60,000 nt of DNA, taken from positions 9,762,973-9,822,972 of the forward strand of contig OZ037770.1 in assembly GCA_964035545.1 (NCBI GenBank), written 5' to 3'. Shown in pieces: positions 25,064 through 37,066 of the stretch. The DNA comes from Bugula neritina (taxonomy: Eukaryota; Bryozoa; Gymnolaemata; Cheilostomatida; Bugulidae). Each line of letters opens with the position of its first letter. Within the stretch, counting starts at the first letter, position 1. The notes under the pieces were generated by a model, which had not been told where the DNA came from, did no database searches, and saw only the letters and a list, made by a program, of their open reading frames with translations. The translations under genes and the position numbers were made by a program.

Positions 25064-26440
25064 GTTTAAAGAATAACTAAGAAATTGCTGTTTGTTTTCT
25101 TAAGCATGCTTAATTTCACGTAGCAATTTATAGTTTACCTCAAAGTGATAGATGTTCTCAACCAAAGTACTGCAGCTTTTCATCGCTATAACCACACAGC
25201 GGCAATTGCCACATTACGTAATTTCTCGCCAACATCTCTATTTTGCAACATATTTTGCTGTTTTATGTATACTTAACATTTATTGCTCAATTTATCAGGA
25301 GAAGATAACTCAGCACGCAATATTTAAAAAAATCAAGGTTTGTTTGTTTCACAGGAATTCTAAGAACATAATTTAGTAATTATAGATTGTGAGATTTATG
25401 ATGTATTATGATAATGAATATTATCATTATGATACTTTAAATATGTACATTATTGTTTATTTGAATTAATAAATTGACACTAAGTTATTTGATGGCATGC
25501 ACAGTCAGATATTAGCAGTGTTTATAGTGCTCTCTCGCATATAGTAATTTGAATTGACATATATTAGTAAAAATTATTATTTTACAACAGCAGTGTAATA
25601 AATTAGGCTAGGCTATAATAAAGTTAAGACAGATTTGGATTATAATAATTGGTGATTCTAAGGTCTTGTTTGGTTATAGTTAGGAGAAACAGTTTGACAC
25701 TTGTTTTGTGATAGGAAACATATTATTTAGTTATATACGTTATTTATTTAAAAAAGATATCATTATAAGTCAGACTGGAATAAAGTCTGCTTTTGCGTTA
25801 TTATACAACAAAATTTTATGAATAGTTGTTATTAAAGCATATTTTAAAGCTGAAAGTTATTTCAGTACTTATTATACGCAAAGTTTTAAAATATGGACAT
25901 GCATGGTCATACCTGAGTCATCTGCAATGACAGCATGCACGAAGTTTGAAAATCTTCTGCCTATCTTTATAATTTTCAGTTGATTTCTTTTAATTGTTGA
26001 AGCAATCCTTATAATTTCTGAAAACTTTTAATGACAAATAAAAGAATAAAAGTTTAAAAGAAGTTTAGGAAAATAACAAAAGTTTTTATTAGATGCTAAA
26101 AATTTATGACTTATATTTTGATGACCATATATATACACTGAGCCAATCCACGTCTAAAGTTGTGGTGCAGAATGGTCAAAATATTTTTTCAAAGTATAGT
26201 ATTTTTAAAAATTGAGTAGTAAATAGTAAACATTTACATAAACGTTTGACTTTCTATTTTAGAATTTTAACAAATATTAAAATAAAATTGTAAACTGTTA
26301 CACTATTCACGTACATGGGTCATTAAGTGCAATGTTGTAAAAGAATTAATATTCAGCTCACCCACAGATTTAAAATAAAATTAATCAACCAACACCAACT
26401 TAAAACCTTGCAATACACAGTCAGGCTCTTCTGTCTCCTC

Positions 26441-29400
26441 TCAGATTTTACGACACTGAAACTTGACATTTAGAGGGAAAATTACATCAGATATAATATT
26501 GATAATACCAGCTAAAGCATATGAGACACTGAAGAAGTATAAGACACCATTCCATGATCCTGAAGCTTCATGAATCATAGCTAAAACAGAAGAAACATGA
26601 TGCAACGTATTTTTGAAAATCTATAGCTATCAATCGTTTGTTATTATATCTTATTATGGAAACTTTCTATAAACACAATTCAAGTGGAAATAAAAATATC
26701 GAAATAAAATATTTATTAAAACATTTAATATAGTTTATTTTTGAAGACATATAGTAGTCTAAGGGTTAAAGCACTGGCTTAGTAAACACAAAATTGTAGG
26801 TTTGGTTCCCAGTGAAGGCCATTGGTGATGTTAGGAAGAGCATCCATTCATATAATTTCTCCTATGTCAAATATAAATAAGTCTTTAGCTTGCTTTAAAA
26901 AATCTTTCCATCCTGGGTTCCTCACAGGGACAGTGACTATAAACTTACATGAGTTTCTTTAAAGACATATATATTATTCAAATACTGTTTTGTTGTTGTC
27001 ACTGGAAGAGCCTGAACTACTTACGAGATACAGCAAAGCTGATAAAAATAGCCAAACTCTGAGCACACATGGCTATTCCAGCACCTAAAGAAGCAACACT
27101 CCTGTCCACTCTCTCTAATACGACAGTTGGGGTTAGGCTTGTAATAGCGCTACAGAACACACCTGCAACGTTTGATCAAAATAAAAATTACATTGCCTGC
27201 AAATTTTTCCTAATGTTGGTGAATTATTTGTAAATCTGAAAAAAACTGATTAACAATTCAAGTGTATTACAGTGGCATATAAATATGTAAATTCGTGATA
27301 AGGGTTTAGACTTTTTAAATAATATTATCTAGCTTTCAAAGTACAATGCTAAAAATATATTATATACCATTGAACAAATATGTTATATCGATTTGGTATA
27401 AGTTTAAAATTTTTAATAATGACTTAAATTTAGTCGATTGCTAAAAATATATTACTAACCAAAGAAGAATAAGGAAACATAGAGCGCTTTTTTCTTGGCC
27501 CAAGAGACTAGTAGTAACATACTACAAGCTCCACAAATCAAAGCAACACCCAGATGAAACAGAGCAGACACCAGTCTCTGATTGGCTAAGAAGCCATGCA
27601 GTATTTTGCATGGTATTTCAATAGCTCCATAGAAAATAAGAGCAGTAGAAACCTGTAACCATGGTAACATAATTATTTTAGGAACAACGTAATTAACCAA
27701 ATATAACTATGTAGATCAGAGTTCTGTTGCTGACGAGCTTTTAGGTTTAGTTTTTTAATTTTTGGTACTTTAATGAAAAATAATAAACGCTGGCTGTTTT
27801 TGTTCTATTGAAAATTGTTTTGTACTCTCAAGCCAATACACTTTGACGCATCAAACTGTATTGACAGTTTGGAGTACAAAACAATTTCAGTTTAATTTTA
27901 TCATGAATTTTATTGTTATACAATCTATCAATTGTATAAGCAGTAAACAGCAAATCAGCTATTCTTACATGGTATTTCGCTATTCCAAGCTCAGCAGTGA
28001 ATAATGGAAAAATTGCAAATGAAGCTGCAAACCCTTGCATTGCTAAGAATGAAGAGAATAAAAATATCAGGAACAGCTTATCTGTAAACAACACTTTCAG
28101 CATGTCTTTCAGCAAGATTGTAGACTCCTTTAATTCCGTGGAGCCAACCTAAAACAGTTGTTATAATATACTCTTTGGTAGAAGTGGTGAATATATAACT
28201 ACTGGCCGTTGAATTCATATTTTCAATCGAAATGTGCGCTTTAGATGTTTTTATTTAGCCTATATTATAATTTTCAGTGTAGAAAAGTATTTGAAAAATG
28301 GCAAAAATTGATCTCACTTTATGTTTTTGAATCTGAATTTTTTTATATTTCATTGCTTTATTATTTGTTGCGTGGCACTGCAGCACTTATAATTTGAATA
28401 GCTCAGAGATATTAAATAGCAAATCAAACTTTACAGTTACATTAATTCTTAAAATCACCCACCAGCTATAAGCTTTTTGATCTATGGTATATACACTGAA
28501 TTTATTTACCGATTCATTGAATATATTTGTGAAAACGGTTTTATCCCACTTGGACGCTCCCCAGTTAGACGCTATGTTTTAATTTGGTACCATTACATAT
28601 AGTAATATACCTATAATGCATACCTATTTAAATATTGCATTAATTTCTAAAGAGCTATAGTTAATAGCTATAATAGCTAACATAAATTATCTAAGATAAC
28701 ATTCCAATTTTCTTAGATATGTGTATGGGACAAAAAAGCAGTAATAGGGTAATAGATATTATCGTTAATGAATACTTATATTAATAAAATATCTTTTCAA
28801 ATAGGTAACAAAAAAACATAGAAAATGCAAAATTGATAAGTTAATGCAGATCAAAAGAGTTTATTCATGTGCCAAATATGTGCTTTATATTGAAATATAA
28901 TATATTTTAATAATATTCAAATAAATTGCACATAAAGTATATATTGAACCAAAATGAATAAATAGCATCTAACTGGGAAATTTAGCCTAGCATCTGTAAC
29001 TGAAAAGCCTCTATTTGGGATGACACTGTGAAAACAAGTAAATTTTTATTTAAAAATGTATTTTATGCATATCTGATGCTGTTTATAGTACATCATACTT
29101 TACATACAATAAACTATTTGAAGTAATTAAACTAAGCACATAATATTTTATTTTAACTAGAGCCAAAGTCAACTAATATTTCTATAGCAACTTTCTTGTC
29201 AAACAGAGACAATAAATTATATTTGTATGCCATACGTGCCTGACAAGAGAAATCAACTTTGCCGTCAACTTTACCAAGTTTTTCTGAGCATTCTGGTTCC
29301 TGATTTTTACTGTCTGTAAAAACATTCAACTCAGTTATAATGCAAGTTAACATTAGTAATTTACCTGCTTGAACAGTTTATATGATTATCTTTATTGCAA

Positions 29401-32400
29401 CAAATCAAACTTAGTAGTTGAGTTTGATAATCTAACAAGATTCAGATGCGAAGTAACGTTGCATGTCCCATATTAAATACAAACTTATCTATTAAAAAGA
29501 TATAAAAATTGTGCGTAAAACCAGTCATGAATCAATGTAATGGTTTTATTAGTTTAACAATGATATGCAAGCAAAATATGCAACAAATATGTTGTTTTTT
29601 TGTGAGTTTTGTAGTGATACACTTACTCCGAAAACTTTTGTATTCTCACTTATGGACAGGGCTGTCTAAATAGCAGCCCTAGAGCCGGATGTAGTCCTTA
29701 GCCTACATTTATGTGGCCACGGAATGCATAAAGCTGAAGTTGTTTTTCATGAATTAAAGTTTAAAACCACATTTTAATGTTGTATTTATATACCTGTTAC
29801 AAAACATGAAGCTTAGCTACCGCAACAGTTGGGACTTAATGGTGTAATGAGTCATAAAGTTTTATGAGGACTTTACACATAAGTTGGGAAAGCTTTTCCC
29901 TACTGCATTATAGCTTTTCAAGTATCATCTCAGCTATGCCAGTTATATTATGCTTTTTCCACATTCATTATAGCTTATAGTACACAAAAGCTAACCCTGT
30001 CGACTGGTATAAAAACCCAGAATTTTCACTAATCGTCACACTTGCAACTTACAACTACACTTATAACTTATGATGTAACGATTTTCACATAGCTATTTTC
30101 TTTCAGTCTGGGGTAATAAATATATATAATATATACACTAAAATACCCGCTCAATTTGAAGTATACAATGTGGCCCTAGTCATCGACATCTTCCCTTTCA
30201 GTGGCTTTGAAGAAGTTGGACACCCCTGTTTGTGTGGCTTATTAGGCAAAAGCATTAGCAAATGTGTAAAGTACCTAAATTTAGCAGAGTTTTGAAAATA
30301 AATGAAATCGTAGTAAAATTCATAAATTTATTTTACCATGGTTTAGGTTCAAACTAAAAATGACGGCTTCATAATATAAGATACCAAAATAGAAATAGCC
30401 AAAGTTGATTTAGGTCTTAGTGATTATTACGGCTCACCTAAACACTCAATGTTTCTTTCATCCGTGGATCTACCACTTATTTCCCCTAGCTCTGTACTGC
30501 TACATGGCTTGGGGTGTTTCTTCCTATAATTAATTCATTATCATAGAATTAATATTTGATAACACTGGATGAGTGTAAACTTAATCTGTGTTTTAAATAA
30601 TATTAAGAGCTTATACCAGTAAGATTCCGGTCTAATGAACATAATAGGTATTAGCAAGTGAAGCGCTATTCCAGCCATAGTAATCAAAGATTCCTGATAG
30701 GTTAGATTGTCAAACAAAAATCGACAAACTGATGGCAGAAACAGAGTAACCACTCCAGATCCTGAAGTTATCAGACCAACGGCTGTTGCTTTTCTCTTCT
30801 CAAAGTATACAGTTGAACACCAAATAGCCGATATGAGTGCATTGCCAATCCCCAACCCTGGTGAATAATAATTATTAATACAAATATTTATATGCAGCTT
30901 AGTTTACAGCTTCTAATCTGTATAAGCTTGACATTATTGGCACCTTATTATGGACGAAGCAGTTATATTATATATGAGAATAAAAGCTAGTTCTATAAAA
31001 TAAAGCTTTACCAAATATTAAGTCAAATATTAAATGCAATTGAATGAGTATTGTGCACAAAAGCTTAAAAGCCTTATAACTATAAATTTGAAAATAATGA
31101 AAAATTTAGTCATCCATATTTTGATAAATAAAATTAGACTACTAGCAATCTTTAATATACTTAAAATACAGTTAGAGAAAAAGATGGTGTAATTAAGAGA
31201 ATAGCTGTGAGAAATAGACTTTATAGTTCGCTAAGTTATTTAGTATGTGGAGATATACAAATAGCCCTTAATTATAGTCATTAGACATTTATATAGTTAC
31301 CTATTATGGACGTTGCCACAATCATCAAATAAATGGAAGATGCGTAGGCTAAGATGACGTAACCAATGGCAACTGCAACAGTTCCAACGAATGCCACGGT
31401 TCTGTGCTGCACTCTGGTAAAGATGTAACCTGCTATTGGGCCTGGGAAATTATATGTAAACGATTATTAATGAAAAGTTGAGAAGTCACAAAATGCAAGT
31501 CTTATCTAATAAAAGTAAATCTTTACAGACATTTGTAGTCTTTTTAGGGCATTGTAAAACTTGAGAATACAAAATGACTCAGACTATTTGGTTAACTAAT
31601 TTTTATTAAATATATATTGCATATGTGGAGATTTTTGTTTACTCAATAAGTTCTGTATCTAATTGCATTATTTATTGAAAGGGAAAGTGCTTATACCTCA
31701 ACATTATATTATGTAAAACTTCATAAAAATTGTAGAATAGAGAAAACCGAGAGAGTTCTATATAGCAACTGATATAATAATGGCCAAAGCCTAGCTATGC
31801 AATCAAGTAACGTTTGAAAAAAAACAAAAAAGAACGTAATTACTAAAAGTTTACAAAAGATTTTAAGGGATTTGATATTTAAATGATTGTCAAAGGGCCA
31901 ACATGACATCTACTAAAAATTGTATTTATAATATGAATGCCTATAATATAGAGACAATTTATATGTAATTCTAACTGGCACAGCTTTATATACTTTGCCT
32001 TGAAAACCTAGTTAGAACCGTTTGCCAGACTGAGAGCAAAAAGTTATCAAGAGCCAAAAAAGATTTCAAAAAATATGTTTGTAACTGCTGAGTAATACAT
32101 GACTCATGACAGATTTTAACTATATTATTGCATGTAATTTATTTGCTATTAAAGTTTATTTACCAACTAGCTAGGCATACTTTTACGGTTTGCATGCAGC
32201 TAGCTGGTAGTATAAGCTTATAGAAAACTACAGAATTTTACCCAATGCATAAAACCGTGTAATTTTAAACTGAATATGGCAACTCACCTATTGCATAAGA
32301 TAGAAAAATTGTGAGTGAGACGATCCATAAACCGGTCTGATCATCAATATTTTCGTTGATTGATTTCGTTTCCACAAGAATAATTCCTACAATCCGATGC

Positions 32401-34956
32401 ATCGTTGCCATGAGTCCATAAGTTAGAAATCCAACTAAAAATAATATCAATATCTAAAAATAACTTTTTCAAATGTCAATAAATTAATTTAATGTTTTTG
32501 CATGATTAAAGATTATAAGATTAACATTTACGCTCAAAAATACTAACAATTTGTAGCATTTATAGACAGGAACTGTAAAAGACACGATATGCACAAATGG
32601 TGTTGGCTAAAATATGAAGAACAAAGATAAATTTGCTAACAGTTGGTTTGGTAATATATATACCATCTTATGTAAAAAACTGCAGAGCATATAAAGGAAT
32701 ATTTTACAATTAAGCTTTACTGCTACTAGCTGCTACTATTACTGCTTTTACAACATATTTCCAACAGCAGCATGGGATCAATTCTATAGACCTAAATTAC
32801 ATTCAACTGTTTAAGCAAATCATTGACAAGCCCCTCCTAAATTTTGAACCTAAGCCAACCATTTTTATGCTCATACAGAGCACAGAAGATAATATACGAG
32901 GCATTCAAACAGACAAAAGCGTGAGCAACTCAAATAATTATAAGAATGTTACACTTTTCTTATTTGAAATTATTGAAATTTTGAAATTGATTTGCAAACT
33001 GTTGTCACTATGCAAACTTAATGTAACCAATTCTTGTAAAACATACAGGATTTGTCTAAAAGTAGCAGACTTCCTATTAAAGGTAATACATTTGCATATG
33101 TTATCTATTGCTACATTCTGTAAAAATACTTTTGAGTGCTGCTTATAGCTAACCTCACCAAATGCTGCATTCAATATGCTATAATAGTTATGCAGCTGTA
33201 TCTAAAGACTACCTCTGGTTTTCTTAGTAATTTTTACTTAGTTTACAAAATGATTACTAAGATAACTCTAATTTTACAAATCAAATGATTTATAAATCAT
33301 TTGATTTGTGAAATTAGAGTTATCTTATCAATCATTTAGTGAACCAAGTAAAAATTTCTCTTCTTTATCAGAATTTAATTTTAGTCATAATAAAGCTTCA
33401 TGAATACAATATATTATTTAAAAAATTTAGGGCAACTTCTCTGTCTATTTTGAGATTGTACAAGCTGACTTGGTACATATAAAATGCCTTGAACTTATCT
33501 AGGAAACATATTTTCAAACCACTAATTAGTTACGTATTAAAACTTTCTATTTTCTCTTCTTTAAAAGAAGTTGAAAAATATTATATTCTTCATGAAATAT
33601 TATGATTGATGAAGGAAATCTAAAAGTTGCTAAATGTCTTATATTTATATTAAAAAAACAAAAGCCCATATCTGATAATAAACTATTAATGAAATTATAT
33701 AGCAAAAATACGAGCTGCACACGCAGAAAAATTATGCAAGTGAATAATTGCAACTAACAAAACCGGGCTAAGGGCTTATTCATATGCGACACAGGAGGAA
33801 TTATGACTGAAAGCTCTGGCTAACAACATCAATGGCCTTTACTGGAATCCTACTTATGACTTTTTGTTTACTAAGTCAATGCTTTAATCTATAGACCACG
33901 GCTTCTCCTTTTAGCAAATGTACAATGTACTATAAGCTAAATCAAAATACTGCTTTATCACCTTTGACTTTAAGTTAGCATAGCTGCTATTTTATTTTCA
34001 GCGGACATTTTGCATACATAAACTAAACTAATAGTGAAGATAAATCAATATCAAACACCTGCCACCGCCTATCACTCACTTGCAACTACCGTCACTTATT
34101 TTCAGTTACCTGCCATACTATTATTAAATGAAGGGTAAATAATTAGTTTAAAAGTTTAACTTTTTAAACTCATTTAAACTGGGGCTTACATATCTCTAAC
34201 CTAACTCTTTACGCAAATACAACCATTAAGGGGATTATTATTATGGGTATTTTAAAGCTTTCTTCAACAAATCTTACCTATAATTGGTTTATCCCACTTT
34301 GAAGTAATAATATTGTGCATAAGCTTGAGAAAATACACTACGTTTAAACAAGATTCTTATTATTCAAAAATTAATGCAGTGTTTAAGTGACAAATTTTTC
34401 GACTGTCCTGCCTTTATTTACTAGACATACAGCTCTCTTAATACACTAGACTTATTTCTTGTGTTGTTGAAGAAGGCACAGACAATTTTTTACTCTGTTA
34501 TAGCACTCACTGTGTGGAATGAATTGCCAACTTTTGGAGAAAATTGCGATGTGACTTCCTCTTTATAAATAGCCTGACATAATTAAGCTATAGCACTGCA
34601 TGTCACCATGTTGGTGTGCAGCTGTTTGAAAGTACCTGGTGTCTAAAAATACCGAGGTGTTTTCGTCTGCTAGAATTAGAGATGAGATGTCCTGTGGTAA
34701 CATAATGGTCTTTGTTTATAAGAACTTTATTGTTGAACTGCACTTTTCAAGTAAAGCATCTGATTTTATATTAAATTGATGTGGCCTAGAAAATTCTATT
34801 GCATCCCACACTGTAAATGAATGGTGTGGAACTTTTCATATAGCATAATAAAGACTGACTTAGTATATAAACAAGTATTGCGCAATAATCAGTTGTCATC
34901 AGCTTGCATGCCATACTAATAAGTGTTATAAGTGTAGGCTAAATAATAAAAAAGTA

Positions 34957-35045
<89 letters not shown>

Positions 35046-35253
35046 TTGTGACAAGAACATTGAGCCTCATCACACCCTTTGCATTAATATGACGTTTTTT
35101 CTAATCATTATGTTGAAAAAAAATATTAAAAGCAAACAATAAACAAAAACCAGCAACTGCTTGCCACTAGCTCACAACCACCTGTCACTTACCTGCTGCG
35201 ACTACCCAGGAATATTTGCTGTCTACAGGAAATACTGTTTGATGAGTCATCAT
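26441..35253 (-). CDS. MCT gene B: divergent SLC16-like transporter
   Basis: Exons: 35253-35193 (MMTHQTVFPVDSKYSWVVAA), 32434-32288, 31441-31301, 30857-30617, 30523-30438, probable exon 6 from 29313, 28148-27969, 27652-27460, 27162-27025, 26580-26441 (stop TGA at 26443-26441). Lengths and phases match gene A except exon 6. Exon 4 encodes the TM5 signature YFEKRKATAVGLITSGSGVV and RPESYW; exon 7 begins VGSTELKES and carries TM7 (FTAELGIAKYH); exon 8 has IEIPCKILHGFLAN. It is the outgroup of the five: A, C, D and E resemble one another more. Exon 6 opens in phase after exon 5 (DSKNQEPECSEK) but the good donors (GGTAAAG, CGTATGG) leave phase 1, while exon 7 needs phase 0. Either an unusual donor is used or the copy is damaged or alternatively spliced here. 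Start could be either of two adjacent ATGs. Confidence 0.85.
26750..26957 (+). mobile_element. tRNA-derived SINE (intron 9 of gene B)
   Basis: Plus-strand copy with head (gtctaagggttaaagcactg), degraded box B (aggtttggttccc), body (ggtgatgttaggaagagcat) and tail (acagtgactataaac). Imperfect flanking repeats ttgaagacatata and ttaaagacatata fit a target duplication. Confidence 0.8.
27809..27891. repeat. Short foldback repeat in gene B intron 7
   Basis: Arms of about 33 bp (27809-27841 and 27859-27891) sharing aattgttttgtactc and its complement, with a few mismatches and a loop of about 17 bp. It lies roughly 80 bp past the end of exon 7. Confidence 0.6.
29868..30142 (-). repeat. Dispersed repeat R1, copy 2 (unclassified)
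   Basis: Reverse-oriented relative of 3128-3404, in the intron between exons 5 and 6 of gene B. Same order of shared blocks and nearly equal length (about 275 bp). The copies are clearly diverged, so neither insertion is recent. Confidence 0.75.
33228..33357. repeat. Imperfect palindrome of about 130 bp
   Basis: Arms of about 65 bp meet with no spacer at 33292/33293 (core gatttataaatc). The outer parts match with several mismatches (attactaagataactctaat against its complement). A foldback element in intron 1 of gene B. Confidence 0.75.
33770..33908 (-). mobile_element. tRNA-derived SINE, truncated (intron 1 of gene B)
   Basis: Minus-strand copy keeping body (caacatcaatggcctttact on plus) and head (taatctatagaccacggctt). 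The tail beyond the cccg(g/c)tt region is missing, so it is 3'-truncated or decayed. Confidence 0.65.
34490..34590 (+). mobile_element. LINE 3' end remnant
   Basis: A short reading frame contains LTVWNELPTFGENCDV, like the conserved (V/I)WN(S/E)LP motif at the C-terminus of many jockey/CR1-type reverse transcriptases. It is followed by stops and an A+T-rich 3' region of unknown extent. No upstream reverse-transcriptase domain is seen. Identification rests on one motif. Confidence 0.4.
34957..35042. repeat. (TA)n microsatellite
   Basis: About 86 bp of uninterrupted TA, 150 bp past the exon 1 donor in intron 1 of gene B. Confidence 0.95.
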
Positions 35254-36296
35254 TCAATTTGGAATTATATGTAGTTTGAGAAATAGTAAATTATTAGGCA
35301 GTTATATACTGTCTGCTACGGTGTCTAAACCATGTCCAGTAAAATACAAACTCGCAATAATATTCAGTTATTGCACGAAAAGCAGATTAAATAAATCACT
35401 TAATCATAAAAATCACATGGCCTATGAGTGCAAACCCTGCCTCCCTTAGCTCAGTGTGGCTGCACTTAAACATTGCACAATGTATTAAAAAAAAAATCTA
35501 AGCTTCAGCATCAGATTGGCATTTTAAGGCTGCATGCCAAGAATATATTTTAGTTTAGATAGCAATGCAGATTGACGCTTTATCATAAAAGTTATACAAC
35601 TGGTGCTTTTGCACTAAACTAATCAGTGGGTGTTTTACCTGATGATAGCAAATTTAAGTAAACCTGAGAATGATTTATTAAAAAACAGCATTTTGATAAC
35701 TGATTGCTTTATGCCATGTGTACCCTGAAGGTCTTGGACATATGAAGCTGTTAGTGTAATTGTGCTTCCAATAGGTCATTGTTGACTTACAATGAGTTTA
35801 GTTTTACTGTTTTTATTGAGTGTTTTAAACTCACATAATAAGGAAGTTTACAGGTGAAATGTCTTGTACAAAAAATATACAACCTTATATAATAATATTT
35901 AGAGTGCCCATGTTTTTTTCATGTAATATATGATCATCATATAATTTAATTATATAGATTCTGGTTCATATTGTGGGTCAAGAGTACACACTGTATTATA
36001 TATATAAAATTACAGCCATTTTGGAGAGATAACTTTACTTAGTTTGTTTGCTAAACTAATGAAATATAGTATGACACAAGTGAGAAATATATTGCGCCAC
36101 CAATAGGTACATCACAATGTGGAGGTAACTTCAAACTCATTCTTCAAAAGCAGTGTAGTACTATAAAACTAGGCTATGTTATATTTTTTAATTTGTTGTG
36201 AATTTCAAACAACAAGCATTTCTTAAGTTTTTAAAATGCAGTCAACTGTTTATTATAATTCTTAAAGTTTAAACAGCTGCAATAGGTGCAGTACTC

Positions 36297-36721
36297 AATA
36301 GACCCTTTTCATAAGTTTTCATATTATCTTTACAATTAAGAGTTGTGGCTTCCCAAATTGAAAAGGGTAAACCTTTGTATAAAGAGCAAACTCTTTTAAA
36401 TTTTAAGTTTGACTGTTACTTACAATTCTAATTATGCGATAGAATTGTTCTTTTGGGAGATAGATATTTTGGTGTAAGCACACATACTAGCAGTTCAAAA
36501 AAAAGTTTTAAAATATTTCTTCATAAAGAATTTTGAAAAAAATAAACTTGACAGCATTTTTGTGGTTTTGGTTACTGAGCAATGCTAAATTGGCACTTGA
36601 GTATTACTCAGCAACCAAATCTACAAAAATGAGTTCAAGTTTATTTTAACAATTTTCATTTTGGGAGGACACAACTCCTAATTGTAAAGAGGACATTGGG
36701 GGCCTCTAAAAAGGGTCTATT
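36297..36721. mobile_element. MITE with ~65-bp terminal inverted repeats and an internal hairpin
   Basis: The ends are aatagaccctttt and its exact complement. The inverted repeats extend about 65 bp inward (36297-36364 and 36652-36721), sharing tctttacaatta and agttgtg blocks with some mismatches. A second inverted pair lies inside (36541-36583 and 36602-36645, starting aataaacttga). A TA at each edge could be the target duplication, as in Tc1/mariner-type insertions. Non-coding, so it must have been moved by another element's transposase. Confidence 0.75.
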
Positions 36722-36847
36722 ATATAGTAAATTTTAAAAATAAATTAGCTCACAAACTATGAGGTAAAGCATTATCTACTATTATGAAGGTACTATCTTT
36801 GACAAAAAAACAAAATGTCTAACAATTTGTTGGATTACACTTCAAAT

Positions 36848-36853
36848 TTTATT
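36848..36853 (-). terminator. Candidate polyadenylation signal of gene C
   Basis: AATAAA on the minus strand about 215 bp after the stop codon. The same motif at a matching distance, in similar surrounding sequence, is found after gene E (57490-57495), which supports its use. Confidence 0.55.
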
Positions 36854-37066
36854 TAGAGACTAGATTGCACAAAGAAATTCCACAAAAAAAAGTCTGAGCG
36901 TACATCTCAGTTTCTCTGCAAAAAGTAGCTAAAGAATAACGTTAAAATCAAAACCATGGTGTAAGAAATTTTACAAGACAAATCCTTACAAAATTAAACT
37001 ACAAACGTTTAACATGCAACTTATTCTTTTTAGAAACATTTGAGGGAAGCATCAGCGTATCACGGG

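Larger units (their letters stand above)
35254..37066. other. Intergenic region between MCT genes C and B
   Basis: The segment 35254-35765 is the 5' flank of gene B and is mirrored by the relic at 45738-46482. A MITE occupies 36297-36721. From about 36770 the sequence resembles the 3' flank of gene E, including the AATAAA. No further gene seen. Confidence 0.6.
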
